Program-made: the position numbers and the translations under genes
Shown here: in pieces, positions 55,307 to 63,983 of the stretch
How positions within the stretch are numbered: position 1 is the first letter of the stretch
How the letters are laid out: each line of letters starts with the position of its first letter
NCBI RefSeq assembly: GCF_014334325.1
Contig: NZ_JACSET010000003.1
Coordinates: 269,835-333,834, forward strand
Source: Treponema sp. Marseille-Q4130
GTDB taxonomy: Bacteria; Spirochaetota; Spirochaetia; Treponematales; Treponemataceae
Length of the DNA: 64,000 bases
Reading direction: 5' to 3'
The notes under the pieces: model-generated
Told to the model about the DNA's origin: nothing
Seen by the model: only the letters and a program-made list of their open reading frames with translations
Database searches by the model: none

Positions 55307-56446
55307 ATGTCACTCGATTGCGGAATCGTCGGACTGCCGAATGTCGGCAAGTCTACGATATTTACGGCGCTGACGGCAGCTCCCGCCGCTGCGGAAAATT
55401 TTCCGTTTTGTACGATCGATCCGAACGTCGGCATTGTCGATTTGCCGGACGAACGGCTTGCTTTTCTCGCAAACGTTTTTCAGCCGAAAAAGATTACACC
55501 GACGTCGGTAAAGATTGTCGATATCGCAGGTCTTATTAAAGGCGCGGCACAGGGCGAAGGACTCGGCAATCAGTTTTTGGCGAATATTCGGGAGACGGCG
55601 TGCATCGCACACGTCGTTCGCTGTTTTGACGATGGCGATATCATGCACGTCCGCGAAAATGCGAATACCGTCGTGCCGATCGACCCGAAAGGCGATATCG
55701 AAACGATCGATATGGAACTCGCGTTTGCCGATTTGGATACGATAAGAAAGCGGCAGGAAAAAGTGACGAAGGCGAGCCGCGCGCTCGGAAAAGAGGAAGA
55801 AAAAAAATACGTGCATTGGACGAGCGCGGTTGCAAAGATCAAACCGCTGCTTGAAGCGGGAAAATGCGCGCGGCTCGCCCCGCTGACGCCGGAAGAAAAG
55901 GCGGCCGTGAGCGATATGTTTTTGCTTACGATGAAGCCGACGTTTTATGTCTGCAACGTTTCCGAAGACGCGATCGCTGCGGGTACGAACGACTACGTTG
56001 AAGCGGTAAAAAAAATCGCCGCCGAAGAAAACGCAGAGACCGTCGTCATCTGCGGGAAGTTCGAATCCGATTTGGCGGAAATCAAAGACGAAAACGACCG
56101 CAAAGAATTTATGGAAGCCGCAGGACTCAAAGAGTCGGCGCTTGCAAATCTTGCGCGGACGGCGTACAAGCTCATGGGGCTTCGCACGTTTTTTACTGCG
56201 GGAAGCGACGACTGCCATGCGTGGACGATCCGCGCGGGAGACACCGCTCCGAAAGCGGCAGGTGTCATACATACGGATTTTGAAAAAGGTTTTATCAAAG
56301 CCGAAGCCTATTCGATCGACGATCTGCGTACTTACGGCTCGGAAGCAAAGATCAAAGAAGCGGGAAAATACCGTATTGAGGGAAAAGATTACGTCGTGCA
56401 GGACGGCGACGTATTGTTTATTAAATTCAATGCCGCCGGAAAATAG
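55307..56446 (+). CDS. ychF: YchF/OLA1-family GTPase-like ATPase
   Basis: A 379-residue P-loop protein that binds ribosomes and hydrolyses ATP more readily than GTP. Walker A GLPNVGKST, switch region, DIAGLIKGAAQGEGLGN, the central helical insertion, and a C-terminal TGS domain (RTFFTAGSDDCHAWTIRAGD). Slightly longer than the usual 363 residues. Single gene with its own promoter. Confidence 0.95.
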   Translation: MSLDCGIVGLPNVGKSTIFTALTAAPAAAENFPFCTIDPNVGIVDLPDERLAFLANVFQPKKITPTSVKIVDIAGLIKGAAQGEGLGNQFLANIRETACIAHVVRCFDDGDIMHVRENANTVVPIDPKGDIETIDMELAFADLDTIRKRQEKVTKASRALGKEEEKKYVHWTSAVAKIKPLLEAGKCARLAPLTPEEKAAVSDMFLLTMKPTFYVCNVSEDAIAAGTNDYVEAVKKIAAEENAETVVICGKFESDLAEIKDENDRKEFMEAAGLKESALANLARTAYKLMGLRTFFTAGSDDCHAWTIRAGDTAPKAAGVIHTDFEKGFIKAEAYSIDDLRTYGSEAKIKEAGKYRIEGKDYVVQDGDVLFIKFNAAGK

Positions 56447-56528
56447 CAACCGGTAATTGAAATCGAAATTAAATTTTAATAATTATTAATTTAATAAAAG
56501 AAACCGTACGCGGTTTTTTGGGGAAGAT

Positions 56529-58013
56529 ATGGCCGATAATACACTTGAAAAAATCGCGCATGAACTGTTTCACGCCTTCGATATAAGAATCGATGCCGAA
56601 CGGCTGACCGATGAAACGGCGTCCCGCCTGTACAATGCGCAGGCGTGGTATTTCAGAGAATGCCTCGGCACCGACGAAATCGTTTTGTGCCGGGATACGC
56701 GCAAAAAAGGCGAACACTTTTTGCAGCTCGCGATCGACACTTTTTCAGGCTTGGGATTTCGCGTGTATACGAATGTGCTGCCCGTTTCGACGTGTCAGTT
56801 TTATTACAGCTGTATGCAGCGCCCGAGCTGTGCGGGAATCATGTATACGGCTTCGCACAATCCGAAAAATTATACCGGACAAAAGACGGTCGGGCCGAAC
56901 GTGAGACCCATCGCCGAAAACGTCGGGCCGGAAGGCGGACTTGTCGCCGTCCGCGATGCGTTTTTAAAAGGAAAAACCGTTTCCGCAAAAGCGGGCGGCA
57001 GCGTTACGGTCATCGACGACAGCGATGCATACGTGCGCGCCTGTTCGGATTTGGCGCAGATCGGGGAGGACGAGCTTTCCGGTATCTCCGTCGTCGCCGA
57101 TTTTTTATCGGGCAGCGCGGGAAGCGAAGTGATGCGTGCGTTTCGCTATGCGGGAATTTCATGCGCTCCGCGAAACGTCGTTCCCGACGGCAATTTTCCG
57201 AGCGGCGCGCCGAACCCCATTATTAAAGATAATATCAAAGCTACGCTCGACTACATACACGCGCATCCCTCGTCGGTCGATTTTTGCTTTTTATTCGACG
57301 GCGACGGCGACCGCGTCGATACGAGAAGCGGCGACGGTACGGAGATTTCTCCTTCCGTGATTATGACTTTTTTGTCTTCCGTGCTCACGTCGATCGTGCC
57401 GCATACGGGAGAAGCGCGTATCGGGATCGATTCGAAAGCGTCTCCCGTCGTTCACGCGGAACTGAAAAGCGGCGGCAACAATCCGCTGCTCGTTCCGAAC
57501 GGGCATTCGCAGATAAAAGATATTTTGCTGCAAAAAAAAGCGATCGCCGCCGTCGAAGAGACCGCACATTATTATTTGAATTTTCCGAACGGGGAAAAAA
57601 CGGTTCCGATGGAAAGCACGCTGCTCTTCTGCCTTTTGTTTTTGAAACGCTGGAAAAACGCTAAAACGGAATTCGATGCGCTCGTTGCCCGTCAAAACAG
57701 CGTGCTTCGCGAACGCGAATGGGGCTATACCTATGCGGATGAAAAAGACCGGGACGATGCGCTTTGTGCGACCGAAAATTTTTTTACGGCAAGAGGATAC
57801 GTGGCGCTTAAAACGCTTGAAGACGGCTCTCCGCTCGGCACGACATTGTTAAAACGCGATTGGGACGGAGATAAGTGGTGTTGGATCGCACAGCGCGCGA
57901 GCCAAAGCGAAAAAGGCGTTGCCCGCTGGATGGTGACGTCTTCCGATGCCGATGAATTACAGCTCGCCGTTGCGGCTATAAACGACGCGGCGCAAAAAAA
58001 ATTACGGTCTTGA
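56529..58013 (+). CDS. Alpha-D-phosphohexomutase (phosphomannomutase/phosphoglucomutase type)
   Basis: A 494-residue mutase that moves phosphate between C1 and C6 of hexoses. The phospho-Ser109 is in TASHNP (107-112), the metal loop DGDGDR at 257-262, and a sugar-binding loop EETAHYYLN near 350. Gives activated sugars for glycan synthesis. Whether glucose or mannose is favoured is not clear. Gap to the next gene is 20 bases. Confidence 0.88.
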   Translation: MADNTLEKIAHELFHAFDIRIDAERLTDETASRLYNAQAWYFRECLGTDEIVLCRDTRKKGEHFLQLAIDTFSGLGFRVYTNVLPVSTCQFYYSCMQRPSCAGIMYTASHNPKNYTGQKTVGPNVRPIAENVGPEGGLVAVRDAFLKGKTVSAKAGGSVTVIDDSDAYVRACSDLAQIGEDELSGISVVADFLSGSAGSEVMRAFRYAGISCAPRNVVPDGNFPSGAPNPIIKDNIKATLDYIHAHPSSVDFCFLFDGDGDRVDTRSGDGTEISPSVIMTFLSSVLTSIVPHTGEARIGIDSKASPVVHAELKSGGNNPLLVPNGHSQIKDILLQKKAIAAVEETAHYYLNFPNGEKTVPMESTLLFCLLFLKRWKNAKTEFDALVARQNSVLREREWGYTYADEKDRDDALCATENFFTARGYVALKTLEDGSPLGTTLLKRDWDGDKWCWIAQRASQSEKGVARWMVTSSDADELQLAVAAINDAAQKKLRS

Positions 58014-58033
58014 TGAAGTTATAGGGTGGTCGT

Positions 58034-58669
58034 ATGTTTGCCTTTTCCGTTATGGGAGATTCCATTTCTTCGTTTGAAGGAACGTCTCCCGAAAATTACG
58101 CGGTTGCGTATCCGAGACCCGATTCCGGCGTTTACCGCAGGGACGATATGTGGTGGGCGCATTTCGAACGGCTGACGGGAAACACGATGGTCTGCAACGA
58201 TTCGTACAGCGGAAGCCGCATTTCGGAAACCGGCTCGCGCCCTCTTTGGTCCGCTTTCGTTTCCGATTCGCGTATTGCGCGTTTGAAAGGAGACGCGGTG
58301 ATCGTGTTCGGCGGTACAAATGATTTCGGTCAGCGCTCGGACGGCGCTGCGCCGCTTGCGGTGTTCGAAGCTGCATATACGCTTCTTATTAAAAAAATAC
58401 GAAAAGCGATGCCGCATGCCGCCGCATATTTTTGCGTGCCGCTCGTACGTTCGGATTGGGAGCTGACGGAAAAAAACGACTGCGGCTGGACGCAGCTCGA
58501 TCTGCAGCACAGTGTTCGTTCCGTCGTCGCAGCCGCACATGCTGCCGATCCGAATATCCGCGCGATCGATTTATCCGAAATTGCAGTGGACGGTTTGCTC
58601 GCCGATCGGCTGCATCCGAATAAAAAAGGTATGGAAGCACTTGCATCGTACATCGCTGCGCATCTGTAA
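58034..58669 (+). CDS. SGNH/GDSL-type hydrolase
   Basis: A 211-residue esterase-like protein. Block I MGDSIS carries the nucleophile Ser, block III FGGTNDFG the oxyanion Asn, and block V DRLHPNKKG the catalytic Asp/His. No signal peptide, so cytoplasmic unless exported otherwise. It may deacylate a glycan or lipid. Its TAA overlaps the earP start by one base, so it is part of the same transcript. Confidence 0.85.
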   Translation: MFAFSVMGDSISSFEGTSPENYAVAYPRPDSGVYRRDDMWWAHFERLTGNTMVCNDSYSGSRISETGSRPLWSAFVSDSRIARLKGDAVIVFGGTNDFGQRSDGAAPLAVFEAAYTLLIKKIRKAMPHAAAYFCVPLVRSDWELTEKNDCGWTQLDLQHSVRSVVAAAHAADPNIRAIDLSEIAVDGLLADRLHPNKKGMEALASYIAAHL

Positions 58670-59799
58670 TGGATAAAACGCACCCGCTCGATATCACGAT
58701 CCTCTGCAAAGTCGTCGACAACTACGGCGATGTCGGATTTGCGTACCGCCTCGCGCGCGCTCTTTCGGCGCTCGACGGCAACGTGCGCATTCGATTCGTC
58801 ATCGATGATCTCGCGTCTTTCGCTCTGCTTGCACCCGGCATCGACTCTCATGCGGCGGTACAGCAGTACGAAAATTGGACGGTTTTCGATTGGAACGCGG
58901 CGGATGTATGTACCGCTTCTTTTTCGAAAGCGATGCCGGAAATCGTTTTGCAGTGTTTTCAATGCCCCTATCCCGAATGGCTTGAAGCGCTTTTATTCGA
59001 TAAAAAAAATACCGCTGTCGTTCACGTCGTCAATATCGACTACCTTACGGCGGAAAATTACGCCGAAGAATTTCACTGCCTCAAGTCGCTCACGCGCTCG
59101 TCGCGCGTACAAAAAGTCAATTTTATGCCGGGCTTTACTTCAAAGACGGGAGGACTCATCCTCGATCGGAAGCCCGCTTGCGTACCGGTAAAAAAAAATC
59201 CCGATGAATTTTCGGTTTTGATTTTCGGCTATGCCCGAGATTACGCTCCCCTCGTCGGAGCCCTTTCCGCATTTGAAAGAGAAAGACGAAAAGAGGACGA
59301 GCGCTTTTCGCTTTGCGCGTATGCCGCTGCGGGGCAGGGACAGGATGCGTTTATGAAAGTGTACGCGGATTCGAATGCGCATTTTGCCGCGGAACGGCTC
59401 CCGTTTTTAGCGCAAAGCGAATGGGATGATCTGCTCTATGCTATGGACGCGCTTTTTATACGCGGGGAAGATTCGCTTTCGCGCGCGTGCCTTTCAGGCG
59501 TTCCCTTTGTGTGGCAGGCATATCCGCAGGAAGACGATTATCAACTCGTAAAAGTCGAAGCGCTTTTGCATCGCATAAAAATTTTTTTCCCGCCTGACGA
59601 TTTTGCACTCGTAGAAAATGCGTGGCGGCTGTATAACGCTTCCGGCACGTCCCCTCGCGATACGGAAAAAGCGCTCCTTACTTTTTTGGAAGCTTCCTGT
59701 CGGATAAAAAAATATTTTGCCGCATTCGCATCCGCGCTTATTGCAAACGGCGACTTTGCCCGCCGCCTGCTTGATTATCTGCGGCGTTTTGCGTTATAA
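58669..59799 (+). CDS. earP: EF-P arginine rhamnosyltransferase
   Basis: A 376-residue glycosyltransferase of the EarP family (GT104). It transfers rhamnose from TDP-rhamnose to Arg32 of EF-P, which that factor needs to relieve ribosomes stalled at polyproline. The N-terminal motif VVDNYGDVGFAYRLARAL, with Asp17 and Asp21, is the EarP signature, and RGEDSLSRACLSGVPFVWQA lies in the nucleotide-sugar domain. The direct neighbour efp carries the matching Arg. Identified from motif and context. Confidence 0.93.
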   Translation: MDKTHPLDITILCKVVDNYGDVGFAYRLARALSALDGNVRIRFVIDDLASFALLAPGIDSHAAVQQYENWTVFDWNAADVCTASFSKAMPEIVLQCFQCPYPEWLEALLFDKKNTAVVHVVNIDYLTAENYAEEFHCLKSLTRSSRVQKVNFMPGFTSKTGGLILDRKPACVPVKKNPDEFSVLIFGYARDYAPLVGALSAFERERRKEDERFSLCAYAAAGQGQDAFMKVYADSNAHFAAERLPFLAQSEWDDLLYAMDALFIRGEDSLSRACLSGVPFVWQAYPQEDDYQLVKVEALLHRIKIFFPPDDFALVENAWRLYNASGTSPRDTEKALLTFLEASCRIKKYFAAFASALIANGDFARRLLDYLRRFAL

Positions 59800-59853
59800 T
59801 CATATACACTTTTCAATTTTGTCAAATCTTATTAATTTATAGAAGGTAGCACT

Positions 59854-60423
59854 ATGGTTACAACATCGGAAATCAAAGTCGGTTCTGCATTTATGTATGA
59901 AAACAATCCGCTCATGGTACAGCGTATGCTCGGTCAAAAATCGGGCCGCGGCGGTATGGTGACAAAGCTGCGCGTAAAAAATATCGTCACGGGACAGACG
60001 CAGGATCTCGGCCTCGACGCCGGAGAAAAATTCGATGAAGTCGATCTCGACGAAAAAACGATGAAGCTTTCCTACATCGAAGGCGATACGTACGTGTTTA
60101 TGGATCAGGAAACTTATGAACAGCTCGAAATGACAAAAGAAGATTTGGGCGACAACGCGGGTTACCTTTCCCCCGACGACGACATCGATATATCGATCAC
60201 GTTTTATGAAGGAAAGCCGGTCGGCGTCAAACTTCCCGTCAACGTTACGCGTACGATCACGTACTGCGAGCCGGGCGTAAAAGGCAACACGAGCGGCAAA
60301 ACGTTTAAGCCCGCGACGCTCGATACGGGTATCGAAGTGAACGTCCCTCTTTTTTGCAACGAAGGAGAGCGCATCGTTATCGACACGCGCGACGGCTCTT
60401 TTGTCGAACGTGCAAAAGACTGA
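59854..60423 (+). CDS. efp: Elongation factor P with Arg32
   Basis: A 189-residue EF-P: KOW-like domain 1, two OB domains, and the C-terminal signature with GLKSG-like TLDTGIEVNVP. The tip of the domain-1 loop reads KSGRGG with Arg at position 32, the residue rhamnosylated by EarP, rather than the Lys used by EpmA. Weak GAAGG ribosome binding site; a promoter may lie in the 54-base gap after earP. Confidence 0.95.
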   Translation: MVTTSEIKVGSAFMYENNPLMVQRMLGQKSGRGGMVTKLRVKNIVTGQTQDLGLDAGEKFDEVDLDEKTMKLSYIEGDTYVFMDQETYEQLEMTKEDLGDNAGYLSPDDDIDISITFYEGKPVGVKLPVNVTRTITYCEPGVKGNTSGKTFKPATLDTGIEVNVPLFCNEGERIVIDTRDGSFVERAKD

Positions 60424-60491
60424 TTTGTCCGAGGCGGAGCGTTTGCGGCGTTTTGCCGAATCGGATTGTTGATTACATATCTTTATAAAAG

Positions 60492-60521
60492 AGCTGTCGG
60501 CAGATGTCGACGGCTTTTTTT
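60492..60521 (+). terminator. efp terminator
   Basis: AGC-T-GTCG pairs with CGAC-G-GCT and runs into seven T. The remaining 140 bases up to the next gene show no clear feature. Confidence 0.75.
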
Positions 60522-60661
60522 ATCGCTGCAGAATCGCAGCCGAGTATCTGTAGCGGTTTTATGCGCTCTTTGCTTTCCTATGTTTTCTGCAGTAGGCTCG
60601 ATTGTGCCGCAGTATTTTCCGCACTATTGACGAAGCACAAGGTAAATGGGAAAATTGCGCT

Positions 60662-61051
60662 ATGAAAAAATCCACGCTGGATGAAAAGACGCGATATAAA
60701 ATACTCGACAGTCTTATGTGGGATTACAATATATCGGTCGACGAACTGCATAAACTTGCCGCCGGACAAGCGGATGAAGCGGTCGGCATGACGCGAGAAA
60801 TGCTTTTTTTGCGGTCACTCGAACGGGTTCCATGGCATAACCTCGTTCCTCTGTGGTACGGGACGGAAAACTGTATACGGTTATATACGCCGAAAGTCAG
60901 AAGAGGGTTAAGAAATGACGAACTCAGAAAAAAATTCGACTTCATATTCGGACTATTACGAGGAGAATCTGTACGGCCTCCAAAATGGGGTTCTGAATAT
61001 TGTGAAAAACTTAGACGTACCTTTTTATCTGACCGGCGGAACCGCGCTTAG
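60662..61051 (+). CDS. Small protein partner of the AbiEii-like gene
   Basis: A 129-residue protein. It begins KTRYKILDSLMWDYNISVDE and continues with LERVPWHNLVPLWYG and LRKKFDFIFGLLRGE; small proteins with this pattern lie before AbiEii/DUF1814 nucleotidyltransferases and are thought to be their antitoxins. Start 60662 lies after a poor ribosome binding site. The last 46 codons overlap the next gene in another frame. Confidence 0.6.
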   Translation: MKKSTLDEKTRYKILDSLMWDYNISVDELHKLAAGQADEAVGMTREMLFLRSLERVPWHNLVPLWYGTENCIRLYTPKVRRGLRNDELRKKFDFIFGLLRGESVRPPKWGSEYCEKLRRTFLSDRRNRA

Positions 61052-61628
61052 CAGGGGCTACTATCATCACAGGTATTCCGACGATTTGGATTTTTTTGTA
61101 AATTGCGACGCTGCATTTGCTGCACATACCGAGTCAGTTCTTGCCGATTTGAAAAAAAACGGTTATACATGGGACAGCGAAATCGATTTTATTAAAACCG
61201 TCGATTTTTATTCCGTAACGGTTCATCACTCCGATTTTGACTGCAAGCTTAAGATCGATTTTGTAAATGACGTTCCGTCTCATTTCGGGGCGATTGCCGC
61301 GACTGATTTTTTTTATAGAACGGATTCGGTGCGGAATATACTTTCAAATAAAATTACCGCCGTTTTCCGTTTCGCGGGAAAGGATATTGCAGATATTTAT
61401 GAAATTTGCAGACATGAGCATTTTAATTGGGGTGATGTTTTTAAAGAAGTGCGCGAAAAAGAAGTCGGTATCGAACCCGTAGAAGTATCGGAGATTATCA
61501 GCGGGTTGCCGGAAAAAGAATTTAATCAAATAAAATGGGTGAAACGATATGCCTTTCCTTCATTTAAAAACGGTATAGAGCGGATTGCAAAAGATATGCT
61601 TGCGCTTCGCGACAATACGCTCCCGTGA
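60915..61628 (+). CDS. AbiEii/DUF1814 nucleotidyltransferase (toxin-like)
   Basis: A 237-residue nucleotidyltransferase. The active-site motif LTGGTALSRGYYHHRYSDDL has GG-x-A and the two metal-binding aspartates, the AbiEii/MenT-type signature. Such proteins act as toxins that modify tRNA or as phage-defence factors with a partner antitoxin. GAGGG lies before the ATG at 60915, which supports the long overlap; the conserved part begins about 20 residues in, so a later non-ATG start cannot be excluded. Confidence 0.8.
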   Translation: MTNSEKNSTSYSDYYEENLYGLQNGVLNIVKNLDVPFYLTGGTALSRGYYHHRYSDDLDFFVNCDAAFAAHTESVLADLKKNGYTWDSEIDFIKTVDFYSVTVHHSDFDCKLKIDFVNDVPSHFGAIAATDFFYRTDSVRNILSNKITAVFRFAGKDIADIYEICRHEHFNWGDVFKEVREKEVGIEPVEVSEIISGLPEKEFNQIKWVKRYAFPSFKNGIERIAKDMLALRDNTLP

Positions 61629-61694
61629 TTTTCAGCGGATTTTCCGCCGGTCGATTCACGGAAATCAATTTCCAATTTATTTCTTTTTGCCCCT

Positions 61695-61959
61695 TTCAAA
61701 AGATAAAACTCGTCTACGTTTCGCCCGAAGGCCTTGCGACTGAGCGGATGCGGGATTTGTTTTGTTCGGACGGTGTTACGGTAAGCTGCATTACGATCGA
61801 CGAAGCGCACTGCATCAGCGAATGGGGCACGATTTTTGCCCCGACTATCTCGAACTTGCCGCCGAGCGCGCATCGCATCAGGAAGCCTTTATCCGCGACA
61901 GGGTGCTCATCATGGTTGCGACCGTCGCGTATAGCATGAACGTTGAAAACGTCCCATAA
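61695..61959 (+). pseudogene. recQ helicase remnant
   Basis: A fragment of a RecQ-type DNA helicase: KLVYVSPEGLATERMRDLF, then TIDEAHCISEWG (DEAH box), followed by a frameshift into GHDFCPDYLEL, then a deletion joining to QEAFIRDRVLIMVATVAYSM. The N-terminal ATP-binding motif and everything after motif V are missing. The last codons and stop lie in the inverted repeat that begins the AT-rich segment. Confidence 0.75.
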
Positions 61960-62047
61960 CTATATCCCATAACTATACATATAAATTTTTAAAAAATAAA
62001 ATTTAAATAAATTAAATTTATATATAGTTATGGGACATAAATGTCCC
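61952..62047. repeat. Repeat cluster at the boundary of the AT-rich segment
   Basis: TCCCATAACTATA occurs twice in tandem (61952-61964, 61965-61977) and once inverted (62023-62035). The longer inverted arms span 61965-61988 and 62014-62035 with a 2-base indel. Then GGGACAT-AA-ATGTCCC (62032-62047) is a perfect palindrome. From here the sequence turns AT-rich. It looks like a junction or recombination site; the mechanism is not known. Confidence 0.65.
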
Positions 62048-62097
62048 TCCTGTATCTAACAATAGCAATAAGAAAAGGGGCACTTTTTAAAAACCGC

Positions 62098-62316
62098 CTA
62101 ATTATATAAAAAAGAATACTCGTCACTTCGGCTTTTATCTTTACAAAGCGCTATTAAAAATTCTTTTTTCGCTTGATTATCCCCAACTTGTTCAATATCA
62201 ATCTCGGGCTTATACTTCAAGATTGTTTCATCAAGCTTATTTTCCCTATTCAAAACCTCGACATATTCATCAAGCCAATCTCTAAAACAAAGCTTTTCAT
62301 TTGCAGCATTTTCCAT
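62098..62316 (-). CDS. Hypothetical protein, 72 residues
   Basis: A small acidic protein without recognised family, starting at ATG 62316 behind GAGGAAATT (spacing suitable); the longer frame to 62352 is less likely. Cytoplasmic, with a C-terminal basic stretch. AT-rich. Lies divergently to the 426-residue gene, in a segment foreign in composition. Confidence 0.45.
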   Translation of the reverse strand: MENAANEKLCFRDWLDEYVEVLNRENKLDETILKYKPEIDIEQVGDNQAKKEFLIALCKDKSRSDEYSFLYN

Positions 62317-62386
62317 ATTAATTTCCTCTACAAAAAATCCTTTAATTTTCAAAAGTCTAATTCAAGAGGAAAAACTACTGGAATTC

Positions 62387-62560
62387 TCAAAAGAATTTTT
62401 TCATTATCTTCCTAAAATTAAACTTTTCTTTAATGCAAACCGCAAGAAATGCAATACATGTAACAACAAGAAATACGATACCAATTTCCTGCACCAAACG
62501 GCCAACCTCTTGCTTACAGCATTCTAAACATACACATTGAGCCCCGTGCCCAAAATCCAT
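62387..62560 (-). CDS. Hypothetical small membrane protein, 57 residues
   Basis: Starts at ATG 62560 with GGAGG 8 bases upstream. A cysteine-rich start (CVCLECC) precedes one transmembrane helix (about 25-42) and a basic tail. No family recognised. Lies 70 bases upstream of the 72-residue gene on the same strand; probably the same transcript. Confidence 0.45.
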   Translation of the reverse strand: MDFGHGAQCVCLECCKQEVGRLVQEIGIVFLVVTCIAFLAVCIKEKFNFRKIMKKFF

Positions 62561-62702
62561 TTTCAAAACCTCCAATTCAACCTACTATAGATAAAATAGA
62601 TAAATAAAGATACTTTATGTGAAAAGGCCTAAAGGGCTAAAATCGGCATGTAAATATTTATACGCAATGTTTATATTAAATTAGCAAAGACTAATTATAG
62701 AT

Positions 62703-63983
62703 ATGGCAAAATTAAAACCGGAAGTAATATATATAAGAGGTGTTCACAATGAAACAGAAAATGATCAGGCACCTGATATTGGATTTCCACAACTTAAATT
62801 AGAAAATTTATTCGAAAACATAGTAATTGAGAAAATTGGCGCCAGTGAATCTTATGATAATGATAAAAAATATGTATATAAAGAAAATAATGAATATAAA
62901 CCGATTGAGAATGAATACCATTTTGACTGTATTAAAAACGGCTATTATGTAATTACAAACAATGAAGATAATACTGAATCTAATGATATAGACCGTTATT
63001 ATACAAAAGAAAATAATAATTATATATATCATATAATTCCAAAGACAAAGCCAAATACATGGACTTGGAAGGAAAGGTTTGATTTTAGTAATGAAATAAA
63101 AAATATTAATCTTGATTTTATTAAACCGAAACAAGGAAAGGATGACAAAAGAATATATATTAAAGATAATGGAAGCAACTACTACTATAATAAAGATAAA
63201 AATAATAATTATATAAAAGTAACAAGTCAGGTTAAATACAGTGTTCTTGAAGAAGTAGTAATTGATTGGGATAATAGTAAATGCCATCAAGAAAATAAAT
63301 GGATTCCTGACCCAAATGCCCCAGGAGAGCAAATCCAAGTTTCTATATGGAAACTTGGTAAAAATAACTGTAAAAATGGACTTTATATTTCTATAAAAAA
63401 TATAGATAGTTATTGGGAATTTAAATTACTTAATTTAGAATTTGATAATGGGCAACTTGCTAATAATGGTAGTATCCCGTTAAGTGCAGACCTCTATAAA
63501 CTCTCTAATAATTTTACCAATTCTATTATTTACGTACTAACAACTAATGATATATTAGCTTCAGTTACTGTTGGTACTCTTGACAATGCAATCGGTATCA
63601 ATAATTTTAACAATAATAATAAAAAACTTTATAATAAAGTTGATACCTGGTCTTATCCAAATACTTTTTTACCATCTTATAACTGTTTGATGGACTTAAA
63701 TGGTATTTATTATTTTTGGTCTGACAAAACTTTCCCATTGTATTCTACTGAAGCTCTTAAAACAAATATAGAAAAAACTAAAATAAATTCACATTCTATT
63801 TTTAAAAAAACGGCTATAGCTATAAATTATAAATATAAAAAAACGAGTAACAACTTACAGTTTATTTTCACTGATAAAACTAAAGATGATGTTCTTGATA
63901 TGTGTGGTCTTAAAGCAGCTTATTTAAATAATATAAATATAAACAAGTATGTGCATTTTACAAACTTAGAATACAATAGGTAA
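62703..63983 (+). CDS. Asn/Lys/Tyr-rich protein of unknown function, 426 residues
   Basis: A complete frame with very AT-rich codons (Asn, Lys, Tyr, Ile dominate). No signal peptide and no transmembrane helix are clear. The first half contains three related short blocks: KKYVYKENNEYKPIE, RYYTKENNNYIYHI and NYYYNKDKNNNYIKV, each a Tyr-rich strand pair. The second half lacks them and is less repetitive. No Shine-Dalgarno is visible. I do not recognise the family; a phage-like or surface protein is possible. The composition indicates recent transfer. Confidence 0.5.
   Translation: MAKLKPEVIYIRGVHNETENDQAPDIGFPQLKLENLFENIVIEKIGASESYDNDKKYVYKENNEYKPIENEYHFDCIKNGYYVITNNEDNTESNDIDRYYTKENNNYIYHIIPKTKPNTWTWKERFDFSNEIKNINLDFIKPKQGKDDKRIYIKDNGSNYYYNKDKNNNYIKVTSQVKYSVLEEVVIDWDNSKCHQENKWIPDPNAPGEQIQVSIWKLGKNNCKNGLYISIKNIDSYWEFKLLNLEFDNGQLANNGSIPLSADLYKLSNNFTNSIIYVLTTNDILASVTVGTLDNAIGINNFNNNNKKLYNKVDTWSYPNTFLPSYNCLMDLNGIYYFWSDKTFPLYSTEALKTNIEKTKINSHSIFKKTAIAINYKYKKTSNNLQFIFTDKTKDDVLDMCGLKAAYLNNININKYVHFTNLEYNR

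Noticed and set aside
55310-56449. Long minus-strand frame opposite ychF
   Set aside because: It spans the ychF gene almost exactly in the antisense direction, a side effect of codon bias; residues are low-complexity Arg/Phe-rich.
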